Below are positions 12,601 through 36,780 of a stretch of DNA of 64,000 nt, piece by piece. The stretch's first letter is position 1. Every line of letters starts with the position of its first letter. Location: the NCBI RefSeq assembly GCF_964275005.1, contig NC_092701.1, positions 36,967,020 through 37,031,019 on the forward strand. The letters run 5' to 3'. This stretch comes from Diadema setosum (Eukaryota; Echinodermata; Echinoidea; Diadematoida; Diadematidae). The position numbers were made by a program, and so were the translations under genes. The notes under the pieces were generated by a model, which saw nothing but the letters and a program-made list of their open reading frames with translations, did no database searches and was not told where the DNA came from.

Positions 12601-13880
12601 ATGTCAATTGTCACTGAATTGATATCGCCATTCATTTCCCACTGATTGTGACTGCTCACATATTTTCACAGAAGTTTATGCTTTCTTTTACATTCAATAT
12701 ATTGTTCTCTCCTTCGCACTATGAGGCTTTCTTCACAAAGAAACTTGCCAGCATCAATTTATAAGATTGTCTTTTCATACTGCAATAGAAATGCATACAG
12801 ATATCACTGGTACATAAAAATTAATGGTTAGTGGTATAAGTCAATTCTGATCTTACAGAGCTCTGTCAAATGTCATACCCACTGCAGCACATTTTATTCA
12901 CTTTTTGTCCACTCTTTCAAGACTACTACATGTATGTCATAAAGACAATTCAGAAGGCAAGAATTCAAAATACACCTAAATGTGCACAATGCCAGGAACA
13001 GCTCTTACATGATGAACTCACTCCTATTGCCATTGATATAGACACTATTTAGCATCTTCTCTTATTCAAGAGAGCTAGAATAAACTGAAATGCAATCATT
13101 GAGGGTCATCTGAAATCTTAGCAATTTTGGCAGCTAAATTTGAAATACTGAATGACATGTCTTCCTTGTTGACTACAGACCTTATTCACTACAGAAGTGC
13201 AGATATAGTGTACAATATACTTTTGAAAAACACTGTAGAAAATGTTTTGTGCCGTGTACTGTAGCCTTGGCCTGTTGGGTCTTTCAAAGTTTGATCAGAA
13301 TAATGTCTATGCATTGATTTGCATATGAACGTACTGTGTCAATACTTCTGTAGGGCGAAAATGTGAAATGACGTATTCCTAATCTTGTATGTCTAAGGCA
13401 CTAATTAATAGCATTTTGGATAATTACCTGGTATTATTTTTCAGTTTGGCATTATTGCTCATAGGCCTGTGGCAAAAACCACAAAGATGCTATGTGTGTG
13501 TTGCTGAGATGGAAATTGGCATTCCTAAAACAGAGTTTTGTTCTTCATACTCCTACTTTAACATTATTGTAAGACCTGAATCTTTATACATGTACATGTG
13601 AAGTCATCAAACATAACTTTCTTGAATTATGAAACTAAAGCCCAAGCATTTTTGTATCATATATCACAAACCAAGCCTGCTCTTTCAATACATATCACGA
13701 ATCTTGCTCTCTCAGCCGACCCTTGGAATCGGTTCTCTCAAATTGTTTTTTGTGTTGTCATGTTTGTTTGTTTTGCAGTAGGTAAACTGTAATTGGAACT
13801 GACTATCAAAGCACACCGTATAAAGTCATGTTTTTGCTCCTTCAACTTGATATTGTCACCGGTTCATTGCCGCTTGGTTT
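9604..13880. other. Intergenic/3' UTR stretch without recognised genes
   Basis: AT-rich sequence with no ORF resembling a known protein on either strand. It holds a poly-A and (CA)n run near 10413-10444 and otherwise unremarkable sequence. Part may belong to an extended laminin 3' UTR. Confidence 0.5.
9970..9975 (+). promoter_or_regulatory. Candidate polyadenylation signal of laminin gene
   Basis: AATAAA 836 bp past the stop, followed 16 bp later by a GT-rich tract (gtgtgtaggtgtg). Further AATAAA copies occur at about 10325 and 10773, so the mRNA end is not certain. Confidence 0.45.
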
Positions 13881-14823
13881 GATATCAGATGGTCTGCTTT
13901 CCAGTTCATCTAACACCACTACGGCTAAACTCATTTGGTCTACTATCAATTTCGTCTAATGCCCATTTGATCCAATTCTCACTTGGCCTAATGCCCAGTT
14001 TGGCTAATCATCGTTTAGTCTAATAACCAGATGGTGTAATTACAATTGTTGTATCATTGAATTTTTTGCCGTTTTGTCTAATACTTACTTACTTACTTAC
14101 TGCCCATTATGCCTCTATTGGCATGTAGGGCAGCAACGAACATCCTCCACTTCTGACGGTCCTGGGCAATTTTCTGGATAGATCCCCAAGTATGTTTTAG
14201 GGCCTTTAATTCTCCTTCCACTGTTCTTCTCCAGGTGGTCTTGGGACGTCCCCGCTTTCTCTTCCCTTCGGGTGTCCAGTGAAGTGCCACACGAGTGATA
14301 TTTTGAGCATCCATCCTGAGTACATGCCCAATCCATTTCCATCGTCGTCTCAGAACAATAGTACTCATGTCTTCTTGGTTGCATTTGGAGAGCAGTTCTT
14401 CATTAGATATCTTATTGGGCCAGAAAATTTGAAGGATTCTTCTGAGGCTTCGTGTATGGAAGACTGACAGTTTTCTGACGTCTCTCTCTGTTATTCTCCA
14501 GCACTCTGATCCATACAACAAAGTGGAGAGGACACAGCTTTGGTATAGCCTCAGCTTTGTTCTTGTGCTATACTGTTTTGACCTCCATACGTTGTTCAAC
14601 ATTCTGAAGGCCGTGCTGGCTCTATTGAGGCGTTGTTTTGTCTAATAAACTGTGGGTATTAGATGAAATGGGCATAGCCCATATGGAAGTAGGCCAACTG
14701 GTAATGAGGCTATAAGTAGCAATTGAACAAAATGGTCATTAGACGAACTGGTTGTAGACAAAATGGGATTATACCACATGGGTTGCCTATTAGATGAAGT
14801 GGGAGTAGACCAAACGATATATC
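13881..14823. mobile_element. Foldback element split by a LINE
   Basis: About 190 bp on the left (13881-14070) and about 180 bp on the right (14641-14823) are diverged inverted copies. Each arm is made of a ~20-bp theme, ttGTCTAATgcccattt, repeated head to tail. Outer ends are gatatcagatggtct and its inverted gtagaccaaacgatatatc. The middle is a later LINE insertion (14084-14634), leaving about 390 bp of original element. Confidence 0.7.
14084..14634 (-). mobile_element. 5'-truncated LINE, C-terminal end of reverse transcriptase ORF
   Basis: The minus strand carries an uninterrupted 169-residue reading (14602-14093) with hallmarks of the non-LTR retrotransposon C-terminus: YGSECW, WKWIGHVLRM, KRKRGRPKTTWRRTVEGEL. 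The 3' end is a (GTAA)n tail (plus-strand acttacttac at 14083-14100). An exact 13-bp duplication, gttttgtctaata, sits at 14071-14083 and 14635-14647, giving precise borders. The lack of internal stops suggests a fairly recent insertion. Clade not resolved. Confidence 0.88.
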
Positions 14824-16375
14824 ATCTTGTCATGTTGTCATTGTGAATGCCCCTGTTCAGTGTATAGTAAACCAAACCATTGTGTACAATGTACAATATA
14901 AATCTGCCATCCATGAAACCCTTTAAATGGGTCTACATGTATCTTCTGCTGTATGTTAAAGTATATATGTAGATCATACATGTATTAGTGTGGGTACACG
15001 TGGCAACACCTACCAGGAAGTTGGATACAGTGTATAGTTTAGTTGCTTTGCAAAATATTAAATGAAATAAAATGATGAAGAGAATTGCAGTCATTTTGTT
15101 TCACTTTGTTGTTTGTATGATTTTCAAACTTTCCTTGAAGGAACCTTGTAGCCTATGCTATACCAAAAGAAAATTGATTTCTTAAGTTTGTTTTCCTGAA
15201 TACACTTGGTTTTGCATCAAGGTTTCAGCTTCTTTTGTTGCCGGAAGTTATGGTAACAAGGTACATAAGACATACGTCCTGACTTCATCTTGAGTAGAAT
15301 GAAGAAAAAAGAAACCATTATTGACATAGAGCAAATAGACAGACTGACGCAACATCTCAATCATGTAAACACATAACAGCTATTCAAATACACTTCAAGG
15401 ACAAAATACAGTGCATCCCCATTTAATATTACGAACATGGTTATAATGAAACTTTGGTTACAAGGAAGTAAAAACTGAGGTCCCCAAATTACACTCTATC
15501 AGCTACTATCTTTATATATGTTATTTGTTTGGTTACAACAAATTTTCCATACAATGAAAGAAATTGCCAGTCCTATGAAGAACTTCATTATAATGGGAGT
15601 CGACTGTACTATTCTATCCTGTATATTTACTCACATTCACAAAATATTTGTTTAAACTTGGACAATATTGATGAACCTTGGGGACATATTTCTCAATTTT
15701 ACTTGGGTGACATATTCAAACAACACTATTTCACAGTTACAAGCAAACACACCAGACTCCTTCAGAACAAAGGTAACAATAAAAATAAGACAGTCTAACA
15801 CATTACAAATGCATTAAAGTACCTCCTTTTATATATTTATTATAAATTTCATCAAAATGGCTGTCGGTAACAAATATAAAAGCAATTATTGCAAAATTTC
15901 AATTTCATACTTTTCCAATACATGTAATCAATCATCTGGTGAATTCAGGCTTGTAGCAGAAGTCACTATCTTTAATGTCTGTTATTGCATGTATTGCTTC
16001 TTATTAAGAATTTGATAAGTAGAGACTGTAATACATTTCTCCCATGATGCATGAATACATACACACAGCATAAAATTGATAAAATGTGTAAAGGAAACTG
16101 ATCATCTTATAGCCAAGAGTGCACTCAAGCTCATGTAGCCTACACACAAGTTATAATTCACATGATTTGCTCTTTCCAAATTAGACCTTAGCATATCAAC
16201 TGGAATCACATTTTCCTTCTAAACAACTCTTAATGATTTATAAGTACATGCAGAGATAAACATTTTTTTCTGACCTGTCTGGAACTCTCCATTATGACAT
16301 GTGTCCAGTATTGAGTGCTACATGTATCCTTGATGAAATATCATGATAAACTAGAAATATCACTTAAGGTGATTA
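14824..16375. other. Intergenic stretch; one pogo-type MITE
   Basis: Apart from the MITE at 15409-15606 no gene, RNA or repeat was recognised. Confidence 0.45.
15409..15606. mobile_element. Pogo/Tigger-type MITE (~198 bp)
   Basis: Begins CAGTGCATCCCCATTTAATA and ends TATAATGGGAGTCGACTG, flanked by TA on both sides. The inner 'gaggtccccaaatta' and 'ttggttacaaca' recur in the copies at 22327-22517 and 33687-33890. Confidence 0.75.
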
Positions 16376-17647
16376 ATACCCCCGCCCCGTGACGACAGTC
16401 TTACCCAAGGAATGATCTTTCCTTGATCTTCTGCCATTTAAATGCCGTTACCATGGCAACGCAGCTTCCGACACGTCCGAAAAATATGTCTTGCACATCT
16501 TCCCACCAAGACTATTGTGTGTGCCACATTTCATAAGCTTTTGTCAAAAACTGAGGAAGTAGTTCAATCCACAAGATCTTTCCTTGATCTTCCGCCATTA
16601 ATATGCCGTTACCATGGCAACGCAGCTTCCGACATGTCCAAAAAATATGTTTTGCGCATCTTCCCACCAAGACCAATGTGTGTGCCACATTTCATGAGCT
16701 TCAGTCGAATACAGAGGAAGTAGTTCAATCCGCAAGATCTTTCCTTGATCTTCTGCCATTTATATGCCGTTACCATGGCAACGCAGCTCCGAAAAATATG
16801 TCTTCCACATCTTCCCACCAAGATCAAGGTGTGTGCCACATTTTATAAGCTTTGGTCAAAAAACTGAGGAAGTACTTAAATCCACAAGATCTTTCCTTGA
16901 TCTTCTGCCATTAATATGCCGTTACCATGGCAACGTACTTTCGAGTACTGTCAAAAAATGCGTCTTGCACATCTACAACCAAAGGCACACATCTGTACCA
17001 AGTTTCATGGAAATTGGGCAAAAACTGAGGAAGTCGTTTGCAACACAAAATTTTCCATCATTTTGGCTCATAATATGTGAGCTGTTACCATGGCAACATA
17101 CTTTTTGTCACTGTCAAGAAATGTGTCATGCTGACCTTTATCCTAAGACAAACATTCAATATGAATTCCATGAGAATTGGAAGAACACTGATGAAGCAGT
17201 TTTGCCATGAAGCATTTTGCCCTATATTTTACCAATAACATGCCGTTACCATGGCAACACACTTTTTGCCACTGCGGAAATATGTGTCTTGCACATTAAC
17301 ATATTCAGATGAACATCTGTACCTAATTTCATAAAAATTGATCAAAAACTGTGGGAGGAGTTCGCGACGCAAGATTTGTACCCATTTTTGCCCATAATAT
17401 GCCGTTACCATGGCAACGTACTTTTGGGTACTGTCAAAAAATACGTCTTGCACATCTACAACCCAAGGCACACATCTGTGCCAAGTTTTATGGGAATCGG
17501 TCGAAAACTGAGGAAGTAGTTCGCGACGCAAGATTTGCAACGGACCGACCGCCCGACCGCCCGACCGGCCGACCGACCGCTCGACCGACCGCCCGACCGT
17601 CCGCTGATTCCTATATACCCCCTTCAAACTTCGTTTGGCGGGGGTAT
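16376..17647. repeat. Tandem-array element, seven ~160-bp units with short terminal inverted repeats
   Basis: GTTACCATGGCAAC, a near-palindrome, begins at 16447, 16608, 16769, 16921, 17084, 17245 and 17404, so the unit is about 160 bp. Units drift from left to right. The array is followed by a (CCGA)n-like run at 17540-17603. The whole is bracketed by ATACCCCCGCC on the left (16376) and GGCGGGGGTAT on the right (ends 17647), an 11-bp inverted repeat. This looks like a mobile, array-bearing non-autonomous element rather than a fixed satellite. Confidence 0.8.
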
Positions 17648-19309
17648 AAAAATAATTTTCAAGACATAAAGTGCAGCACAGGATCTAAACTGCCAAATAT
17701 GTGCTTGCTTTTACAGTGTTTTATCATTCAAATTCCAACAATCAGTAATTATAAACCAGATCTCCAAATAAACCCATGAATTGAGATACTGCAAAATGAA
17801 GATTGTATGTGAGGCAAGTACACAGTATTCCATTACTGTGTTTTGTCTAAAAAAAGAAAACATTTTACAACACTTAATACAATAATTTCATTAAAAAAGA
17901 ATTAAACCCCTTAAAATACATGAAATGTATGAATGTGGGTGTATGTATATACATACACACAAACAAATTAGGTAAATAAAGACATCTGTTACAATTAAAG
18001 GAGTGTTTGACAAGTGAGGAGTTTAAGAATAAATGGCATTAAGCTTTGTGCAGTTGTACATGTGTTTTTTCGTCTTCTACAATAACTATGAGACAGTTCA
18101 TATGCTTTACTAAATGCATTCAGTTACATATGAATATAAAACTAACTTAGGTGCTCACATCTTCATAAAGAGAATAAAAACAACTATACCACTTACATGA
18201 GTGTTGAAGGACTAGTAAATAGTTGTAAAGATAAACTGCCTGAAGCTTTGAGTTGTAGGCCTATGTGTTACAACTTTATATTTTGCTTTCTAACAACCAA
18301 ACATTTCTTGGTTTTTGTTTGTCTCAGTAACATTTACACACCCAGTCAAAAGTCTGGGTACATTTTATCTCCATTCTTTTATGTTGTGTGTAATCACACC
18401 ATCCTCTCTAGTAAGACACATACTGTAAAACGAGTAATTTTTGCGTGCATTTTAATTTCGCGAGCGTCAAGATTCGCGAAATTAAAATGCACGCGAAAGT
18501 TCTTATCTACACTTTATGCATTGAATGCCAGCGGCAGTTCCCGAAAATTTCATGCCGCAAAAAAGGCCGTTGGCTCCAATTCGCGAAAAATTCATGCCGC
18601 GAATATTTTACAGTATATTACACAAAGCACAATACAAGAGACCCTACTGCACTCTGAATCATTCATACACATGATCTATCACTGACAAGCTTATTGCAAA
18701 TTGTTTTATGATGCAATACCCTATAAAATCCCTGAATATTCAGAGAAAATTCCTCAGAAATGCTGATGTCTCTCATATGAACCACAGTCTTCCTGTTAAT
18801 CATGAGAGTCCCAATTAAACCATAGAAAATGCAGGCCTACTGTGCAAAGGTAACATTAATTTCTTGAATCTAATCCAAGACTCTACATCAATTCATTATG
18901 AGCCTTTGTGAGGTTTAGAGTATGATGAAATGGATGACCAAAACACAAGGACACCACACTCGACTGGCCCGTCTTTACACACAAGGTAAGTTGCAATTTG
19001 CATGAAAATCTGTATGTTTACTGTATACATCAATAAGCACACATACGTCTCAGCACAGCCCTGCCAGCGGTATAGCACACTCACCTTATAAAAAATAGCC
19101 CTGATAATTTGTATAGAAATGGCAGTTGAGCACTTGTAGTCATATGTAAAGTTTGGTGAAAATCTCTCACGGGATTTTCAAGAAGAAAACCCTGCAAATC
19201 TAAACAGTTTATGCACATCGACACATGCTGGACGGTGAATGAATGCAAGAGTTTACTTGAGACATTTGGGTCTCATAAGCACAAAGGAATTACTTTGGTC
19301 AATCCATTG
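17648..19309. other. Intergenic stretch holding one MITE
   Basis: AT-rich, with one MITE (18421-18615). No reading frame here resembles a known protein. Confidence 0.45.
18421..18615. mobile_element. TACTGTAAAAC MITE, best-preserved copy (195 bp)
   Basis: Ends are TACTGTAAAACGAG and GAATATTTTACAGTA. An inner hairpin pairs gcgtgcattttaatttcgcg with cgcgaaattaaaatgcacgc. A second pair of themes is catgccgc/gcgaa near the right end. TA target site. Confidence 0.85.
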
Positions 19310-20147
19310 GGCCGAATGCATAAATGCTACCAATTGCTTGTGCTAGCCTTTTACTTGAATCCGTATGCATAAAAACAAGCAATTGCTTGCAAGCAGAAGC
19401 TTTTGCTAGCAAGCACAAGCTATTGCTTGCTGCCCGCAAGCAATTGCTTAGAGACCAAGCATTTGCTGAAAAACGTATGCATAAAACATACCATTTGCTA
19501 GTTCTTGCTAGCAATTGCTTACGATTTTCCAAGCGCTGTAAAATGAGCTTGAGCTTTTGCTTAACCGGAACGTTCCCTTTTAAGTATCATTTTCATATTT
19601 ATAAAAGAAAGACCACACTTGTGAAGGAGTGGTATAAATCTACAAGAAATTACTCATAAGTAGTGTAAGAAACTTTTTCATTTCAACAACGGAAATGTCC
19701 AGTGGTTAGTACGCAAAATGTGATGAAAAACAGGTAGGATGTCTGACTTCGGTGAAGAGCGAGGAGACCTCTCTCCACGTGCGATCTGGCAGATCCGGGC
19801 TGCTGTAAGCTGCAGTGATGGGAATCAGCCAGTAATACGTGTGTGTGTGTCTGTGTGTGCATTTCATAGCTCTTCTGCTATGTCAGGAAATGTTTCCACA
19901 CACACATGCCCTTTCAAATACATGCTGCCACACTCGCCTTTGTTCTTGTGTTCGCACAGGCGTGACATCCCTTTTGTTGAAAATGCAAGCAATTGCTTGT
20001 GCGGGGCAAGCAAAAGGTATTGGCATAAGCAAAAGATTATGCATATGGATTTAAGCAATTGCTTGAGCTAGACCTTTTGCTAGACGAGCTTGTGCTTTTG
20101 CTTGAAGCAATTGCTTACAAGCAATTGCTTGTTTTATGCATTCGGCC
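19310..20147. mobile_element. 838-bp foldback element built on CAAGCAATTGCTTG
   Basis: Terminal inverted repeats GGCCGAATGCATAAA and TTTATGCATTCGGCC are exact, and a 5-bp direct repeat CATTG flanks them (19305-19309 and 20148-20152). Both arms are filled with the self-complementary core AGCAATTGCT (at least seven exact copies) and near variants. The middle (about 19560-19975) is unrelated sequence with a (GT)n run. Confidence 0.85.
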
Positions 20148-20600
20148 CATTGCATTGCCACACAGAGAAGAAAATGCCCCATTTTGCAAGTAATTTTGTT
20201 TTCTTGTTTGTTCATTTCATTTTGGTGAATGAAACAATAGATATAAAATATTTTAAGCACTCAAAACGTTCAAGCCTGGAATAAATTGACACATGTGCTT
20301 GTTTATAGTGGTTACCTTCTCGCAGGTTACTTTTGTCTTATAAAGATTCATTTGTTGTTGTTATTTTTATAACAGGATCATACTACATAGGCCCACTTAT
20401 TAAACAACATCAAAATAGACATCTCTAGGCTTAATATATCACAAAGTCAGTATACCATAGTAGAAATAGAAATGGTTTGGCTTAAAATGATAATGATGAC
20501 CTTATCAAACAACTACCTGGGCAGAAATGGAACGCATTCTTTTTTTTTTTCTCTCTAGATCTGACTTGTCACAAGTTGGAGCAAACCTTTCAGAATGACC
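20148..20600. other. 3' flank of the reductase gene
   Basis: Probable 3' UTR and downstream sequence of the minus-strand reductase. No convincing polyadenylation signal was seen on the minus strand. Confidence 0.4.
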
Positions 20601-32264
<11,664 letters not shown>

Positions 32265-32929
32265 TGTTGACTCCTATATCCCTGCTGTGGAAGATGATAA
32301 TTTGGCAGGCAGGTATGATTTTGTCAACAAATAACATACTTCAAACTTATAATAAGAGAAATGCAAACTTGTTTTTCCTTATTTAATGTACATCGTAAAT
32401 ATCCCTCTCATGATCTCTTTAGATGTTAACATCTCATCTGTACATGGGAATTTACTTCTTAGCATACATGTTTTTAAGTGTATTTGTTTTCAATTTGTTG
32501 CAAATCCTGTTTAATTTCCTTTTAAGCCTTACCTCATAATAGACTGAAAATTGGCACAACACAATCACGAGTAAAAGAAATCATACTCAAATCTTTGTGC
32601 AGAAACATGCTTGATATATTGGTCTCGTGATGATGTCAAGGTGTGGCTTTATGTACCTGCAGTCCATCTGAGGTTCCCAAGGGCATTGCTCAGTGTTCAT
32701 TTTCTTTTCCTAAGTACTAAAAATTGTATTGAGATAATAACACTGTACAAACAAACACATGTGAGTAGCTCTTATACACACAACACATGAAAACAATACC
32801 TAAATACAATCCATAAACCTATGAATTCTTTAGTGTTTCTTCTAATGATTATGCATATAAATCGAACATGGTGCCTCTCTGCATAGTGTCCTTGCACAAT
32901 ACCCAGCTTTCATCTCCCCATCTTGCCTG

Positions 32930-33283
32930 ACACAATGTTTGTTTCATTTCCATCTGAGAAGATGGCTGGATAGCCCATATTTAACTGCAATAGCTGGTCT
33001 TCCATAGGGTCTAGTTGGATGTTAAGCTGGACCACTTCACCAGGTTAAACACCCTGCTCTTTTCGATGAATAAATGAAGTGGGATCTTTTAAGTGCGTGA
33101 GTTGCGACTCTCTCACACACAGGATCTCCATTTTATGTCCTATCCGAGGGACAGAGTGTTTTTGCCTCTTATTGGAGGGGACGGTATGATTACATAAACA
33201 ACATCATTGCTCAGTGAGACTCGGGAATTGAGCCCAAGTCTTTTGGATCGTGAGGCAGACACGCTACCGACTGAGCTAAAACT
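32930..33283 (-). mobile_element. tRNA-derived SINE
   Basis: On the minus strand the head reads ttttagctcagtcggtagcg (A box) and then gggctcaattcccga (B box) at tRNA spacing. The body includes 'ggacataaaatggagatcct' and 'aaaagatcccacttcattta', a layout typical of invertebrate tRNA-SINEs. The head is at about 33283 and the 3' end near 32930 is approximate. Confidence 0.7.
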
Positions 33284-33686
33284 CATTGCCCTCGTCTTGA
33301 TACATAATTATTTACGGTACCTAAACCCATTTCTTGGTGATATCTTCACAGAAAAAATTTATGCCGATAAGGATACAGCATGGACTGCGGGGTAAAGTTC
33401 TGTGTGTGGCTATTGAGGTGTAATTCCTTGCCCCACCCCCAGCTTGGGAAAATCTCAGGGGAGTTGGGCAGTAGGAGCCTACCCTTAGAATTTTTCCTTT
33501 TCTTTGGTCAATTATTTACCTGTTTTGTTTTGTTTTGTGAGTGTGAGAGTGTGTCCGTGTGTGTGTGTGTGTGTGCTTATGAGCCAAATATGTTGGGAGG
33601 GGCTGCAGCCCCCTACAATCCAACAATCCCTGTACTACAGCACATCACTGAGGCAAACTGTCTCCTCATTTAAACTCATACACAAT

Positions 33687-33890
33687 GCTATCCTGTTAAA
33701 ACGAACATGGTTACACGATACTGTATAACAAAATTCCCATAACAACGGGTTCAAAATTCAGGTCCCAAAGTTATCATCTGTATAATGTTTACACTACAGG
33801 GCCTACTGTTCGGTACAATATAACGAAATTTCGATATCACAAAAGAATTTAAATCACTGGTCCCAAAGACTTTGCTACAACATGAAAACA
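33687..33890. mobile_element. Degenerate pogo/Tigger-type MITE
   Basis: 'tatcctgttaaaacgaacat', 'caggtcccaaagttatcatc' and 'acaatataacgaaatttcga' match the plan of the copies at 15409 and 22327. The right end has decayed. Confidence 0.55.
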
Positions 33891-33932
33891 CTGAACCTGG
33901 CTTTAGAGAGGTAGCTTTAGTGTGGATTTGAA

Positions 33933-35192
33933 GTAACTGCGACCAGCCCGAATGTGAAGCTCCCACAGTATAACTGTGCACAAGGAGCGCCCCGGGGTTA
34001 GATTTGAAATTGTTTTTCTGCGGCAGATCAAAGGATGAAATAAATAGACTATGTGACTATGTCATGGTCTCATATGGATAAAGATGAATTCTGTGAGGCA
34101 CAAATACTAAATATCAGTGTTCCTGCCAAAACCCATCTCTATGGCCATGGGGTGATCTACTAAATTTACTACTATAGTAGTTACAGGATGCCGAGACCAA
34201 CAATGCTAAAATACATTGTCAAAAATTACACAGTCACCAGTAGTAGGCACCTGTACAGCTATACAGTTGAACATGTTGATGATGTTGTCAGCGTACATGG
34301 CGTATGGGTGCATAGGCCTGCACCACTCATATGAACACATTCTGGCATTTCCACATAGAACCAACTGTCCTCTATGAGTATGACATGAAGAAGGAAATCC
34401 TACATGATATACAAATAATGTATAAATGACTGCTATGAGGGGCACAGTTAAAATTATGGGCCCAAGGTGATGTGAAAACCATATTGTAACTATGCCCGAA
34501 GCGAAGGTGAGGGCATAGTTATGGTTTTCACATCACCGAGGGCCTACATAATTTTAACTGTGCCCCGATTATCAAGCTGTCATTATTTGTGTTATATATC
34601 CCGAAAATATAGATTCCGAAATATAGATTCCGAAATATAGATACCGAAAATATAGATTCTAGTCTCTTTTACAGCACTCATAATCAACGCTGATCGACAG
34701 CCAACGGTCATATCATTTGTGCGTACATATGAGTGATCTATGTGTACGGGCCGGGTTGCGACTGTCTCCAAACCAATTTACAGGGCACAGTTGATTCTAT
34801 GCCCCGGGCACAGTAAATCATGACGTCATTTTGATCAAAAATGGGGCACGAACTATTTTCATGACTCCACATTTAACCAATCACTATCAGATGAGAGGAA
34901 TCTATACAATGAGGTATATAGATACGTACTACTCAACAAATCCTCGCCCGGATATGCCCCCACACCCCAAATGTGCACATTAAAATACACACATGGTGGG
35001 AGGCAGTGGACGTGGGGGGCAAGAACTCGAGATCCTGCGGGTGAGATTCTACAAATCATCCAACATCAACATCATTGACATTGCATCTAGCATCTAATCT
35101 GCTACATCTACACCCACCCTAACCCCGGGGCGCTCCTTGTAGTATGCTGTACACAGTTATACTGTGGGAGCGTTGAGGCTGGTCGCAGTTAC
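33933..35192. mobile_element. 1.26-kb element with ~70-bp terminal inverted repeats
   Basis: Left GTAACTGCGACCAGCC, CTCCCACAGTATAACTGTG and AAGGAGCGCCCCGGGGTTA reappear inverted at 35121-35192. No target duplication is clear. The interior holds the strong hairpin at 34439-34566, a short array of 'atatagattccgaa' at about 34600-34660, and no protein-like frame. Confidence 0.7.
34439..34566. repeat. Long hairpin B (128 nt)
   Basis: Arms of about 57 bp, beginning GGGGCACAGTTAAAATTATG and ending with the inverted counterpart, close on the tip CCCGAAGCGAAGGTGAGGG. The outer theme gggcacag recurs downstream at about 34785-34850, and an 'accaatcacta' box follows at about 34876, as in repeat A (23014-23280). 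Confidence 0.75.
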
Positions 35193-35741
35193 ACCATGTC
35201 CATGGACCTTTGTTGTACTTGTACTAGACTCGACCATGGTTAACATGGTTAATGCTAATAATGGTTACACCCACCCTTGCACCCTCGAGTAGGACCTCCG
35301 AACTGTACGTCTCCCTCACTTTCTCACCAGAGCTGTGATCGTCCGTGGCGTTTTAGCAAGCCACAAGACTGAATTTACACTTCTTCATACAACTTGCAAA
35401 TTCCCTGATACACGTACTGCTGACCCCTCTATGCTGCTGGCGAACGGTAGAGTGTGGTTGAGATGGTCAGTCCTCGATCCTCCGAACTAGAACACGATTT
35501 TCAGTACATGTACATTGTACTGTACCTTACACGCATGCCTTTCCATCAGTGGGCAAGTTGTTTACATAATAGTCCGGGAGCCAGCGGGGGTCAGCCTAGC
35601 TGAAAAGGTTACCAATTTTTATGTGTATAGCAATTTAGTACATATGCCCCTGAGTATGGAAATGCACGTCTGGCTGGTCATCGGTGGTGGGTGTGGCCAG
35701 GAGGGCCACAAAAAGGACCCCCCCAAAATTAGGCTAGCCTA

Positions 35742-36780
35742 GCTGGAAAAGTAACCCCATGAAAACAACTGGAACTTGTTCGTTACACTTACAGGATAAA
35801 TGAATGACCATTGCCAGACGTTTTAAGTGGTGGGGGGTAGCCGCCAGACGCTCTTAAAGGCCCAACTCCAGCTAGGCTAGCCTAGCTGAAAAAGTAACCT
35901 CATGAAAACCACTGGAACTTGTTCGTTACACTTACAGGATAAATGAATGACCATTGCCAGACGTTTTAAGTGGTGGGGGGTAGCCGCCAGACGCCCTTAA
36001 AGACCCAAATTTTTCCAGCTAGGCTAGCCTAGCTGAAAAAGTAACCTCATGAAAACCACTGGAACTTGTTCGTTACACTTACAGGATAAATGAATGACCA
36101 TTGCCAGACGTTTTAAGTGGTGGGGGGTAGCCGCCAGACGCCCTTAAAGACCCAAATTTTTCCAGCTAGGCTAGCCTAGCTGAAAAAGTAACCTAATGTA
36201 ACCCACTGGAACTTGTTCGTTACACTTACAGGATAAATGAATGACCATTGCCAGACGTTTTAAGTGGTGGGGGGTAGCCGCCAGACGCCCTTAAAGACCC
36301 AACTTTTTCCAGCTAGGCTTGCCTAGCTGAACAAGTAACCTTGTGAAACCCACTGGAACTTGTTATTTACACTTACAGGATATATGCATGGCCGTTGCCA
36401 GACGTTTTAAATGGTGGTGGTGGTGGGGGGGGGGGGGGGAGGGTAGCCGCCAGACGCCCTTAAAGACCCAATTTTACCAGCTATACTAGCCTATATATAG
36501 CTGGAAAAAATAACCTCCTGAAACCCACTGGAACTTGTTCTTGTGATACACTCAAAGGATAATTGAATGATTGTTGCCAGACAATAGCCGCCAGACGCCC
36601 CAAAGACCAAACTCTTACCAGCTAGGCTAGCCTAGCTGAAAATTAGGAAAGTAACCCCATGAAACCCACTGGAACTTGTTCTTACACTTACAGAATAAAT
36701 GCATGACCGTTGCCAGACGCTTTAAGTGGTGGGGCGTAGCCCCCAGACGCTCTCAAAGACCCAATTTTACCAGCTATAAG
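35742..36780. repeat. Left-arm tandem array of the 7.5-kb foldback
   Basis: About seven units of ~146 bp. Each has 'ggaacttgttcgttacactt', 'gaccattgccagacgtttta' and 'gtagccgccagacgc'. The outermost units are nearly identical; the innermost (36370-36780) have drifted and carry a poly-G expansion. Confidence 0.9.

Noticed and set aside
33207-33283. tRNA-like A and B boxes
   Set aside because: Part of a SINE head; the sequence does not complete a cloverleaf, so it is not called as a tRNA gene.
35742-36780. CRISPR-like repeat-spacer array
   Set aside because: Whole units repeat without variable spacers, and the DNA is eukaryotic.
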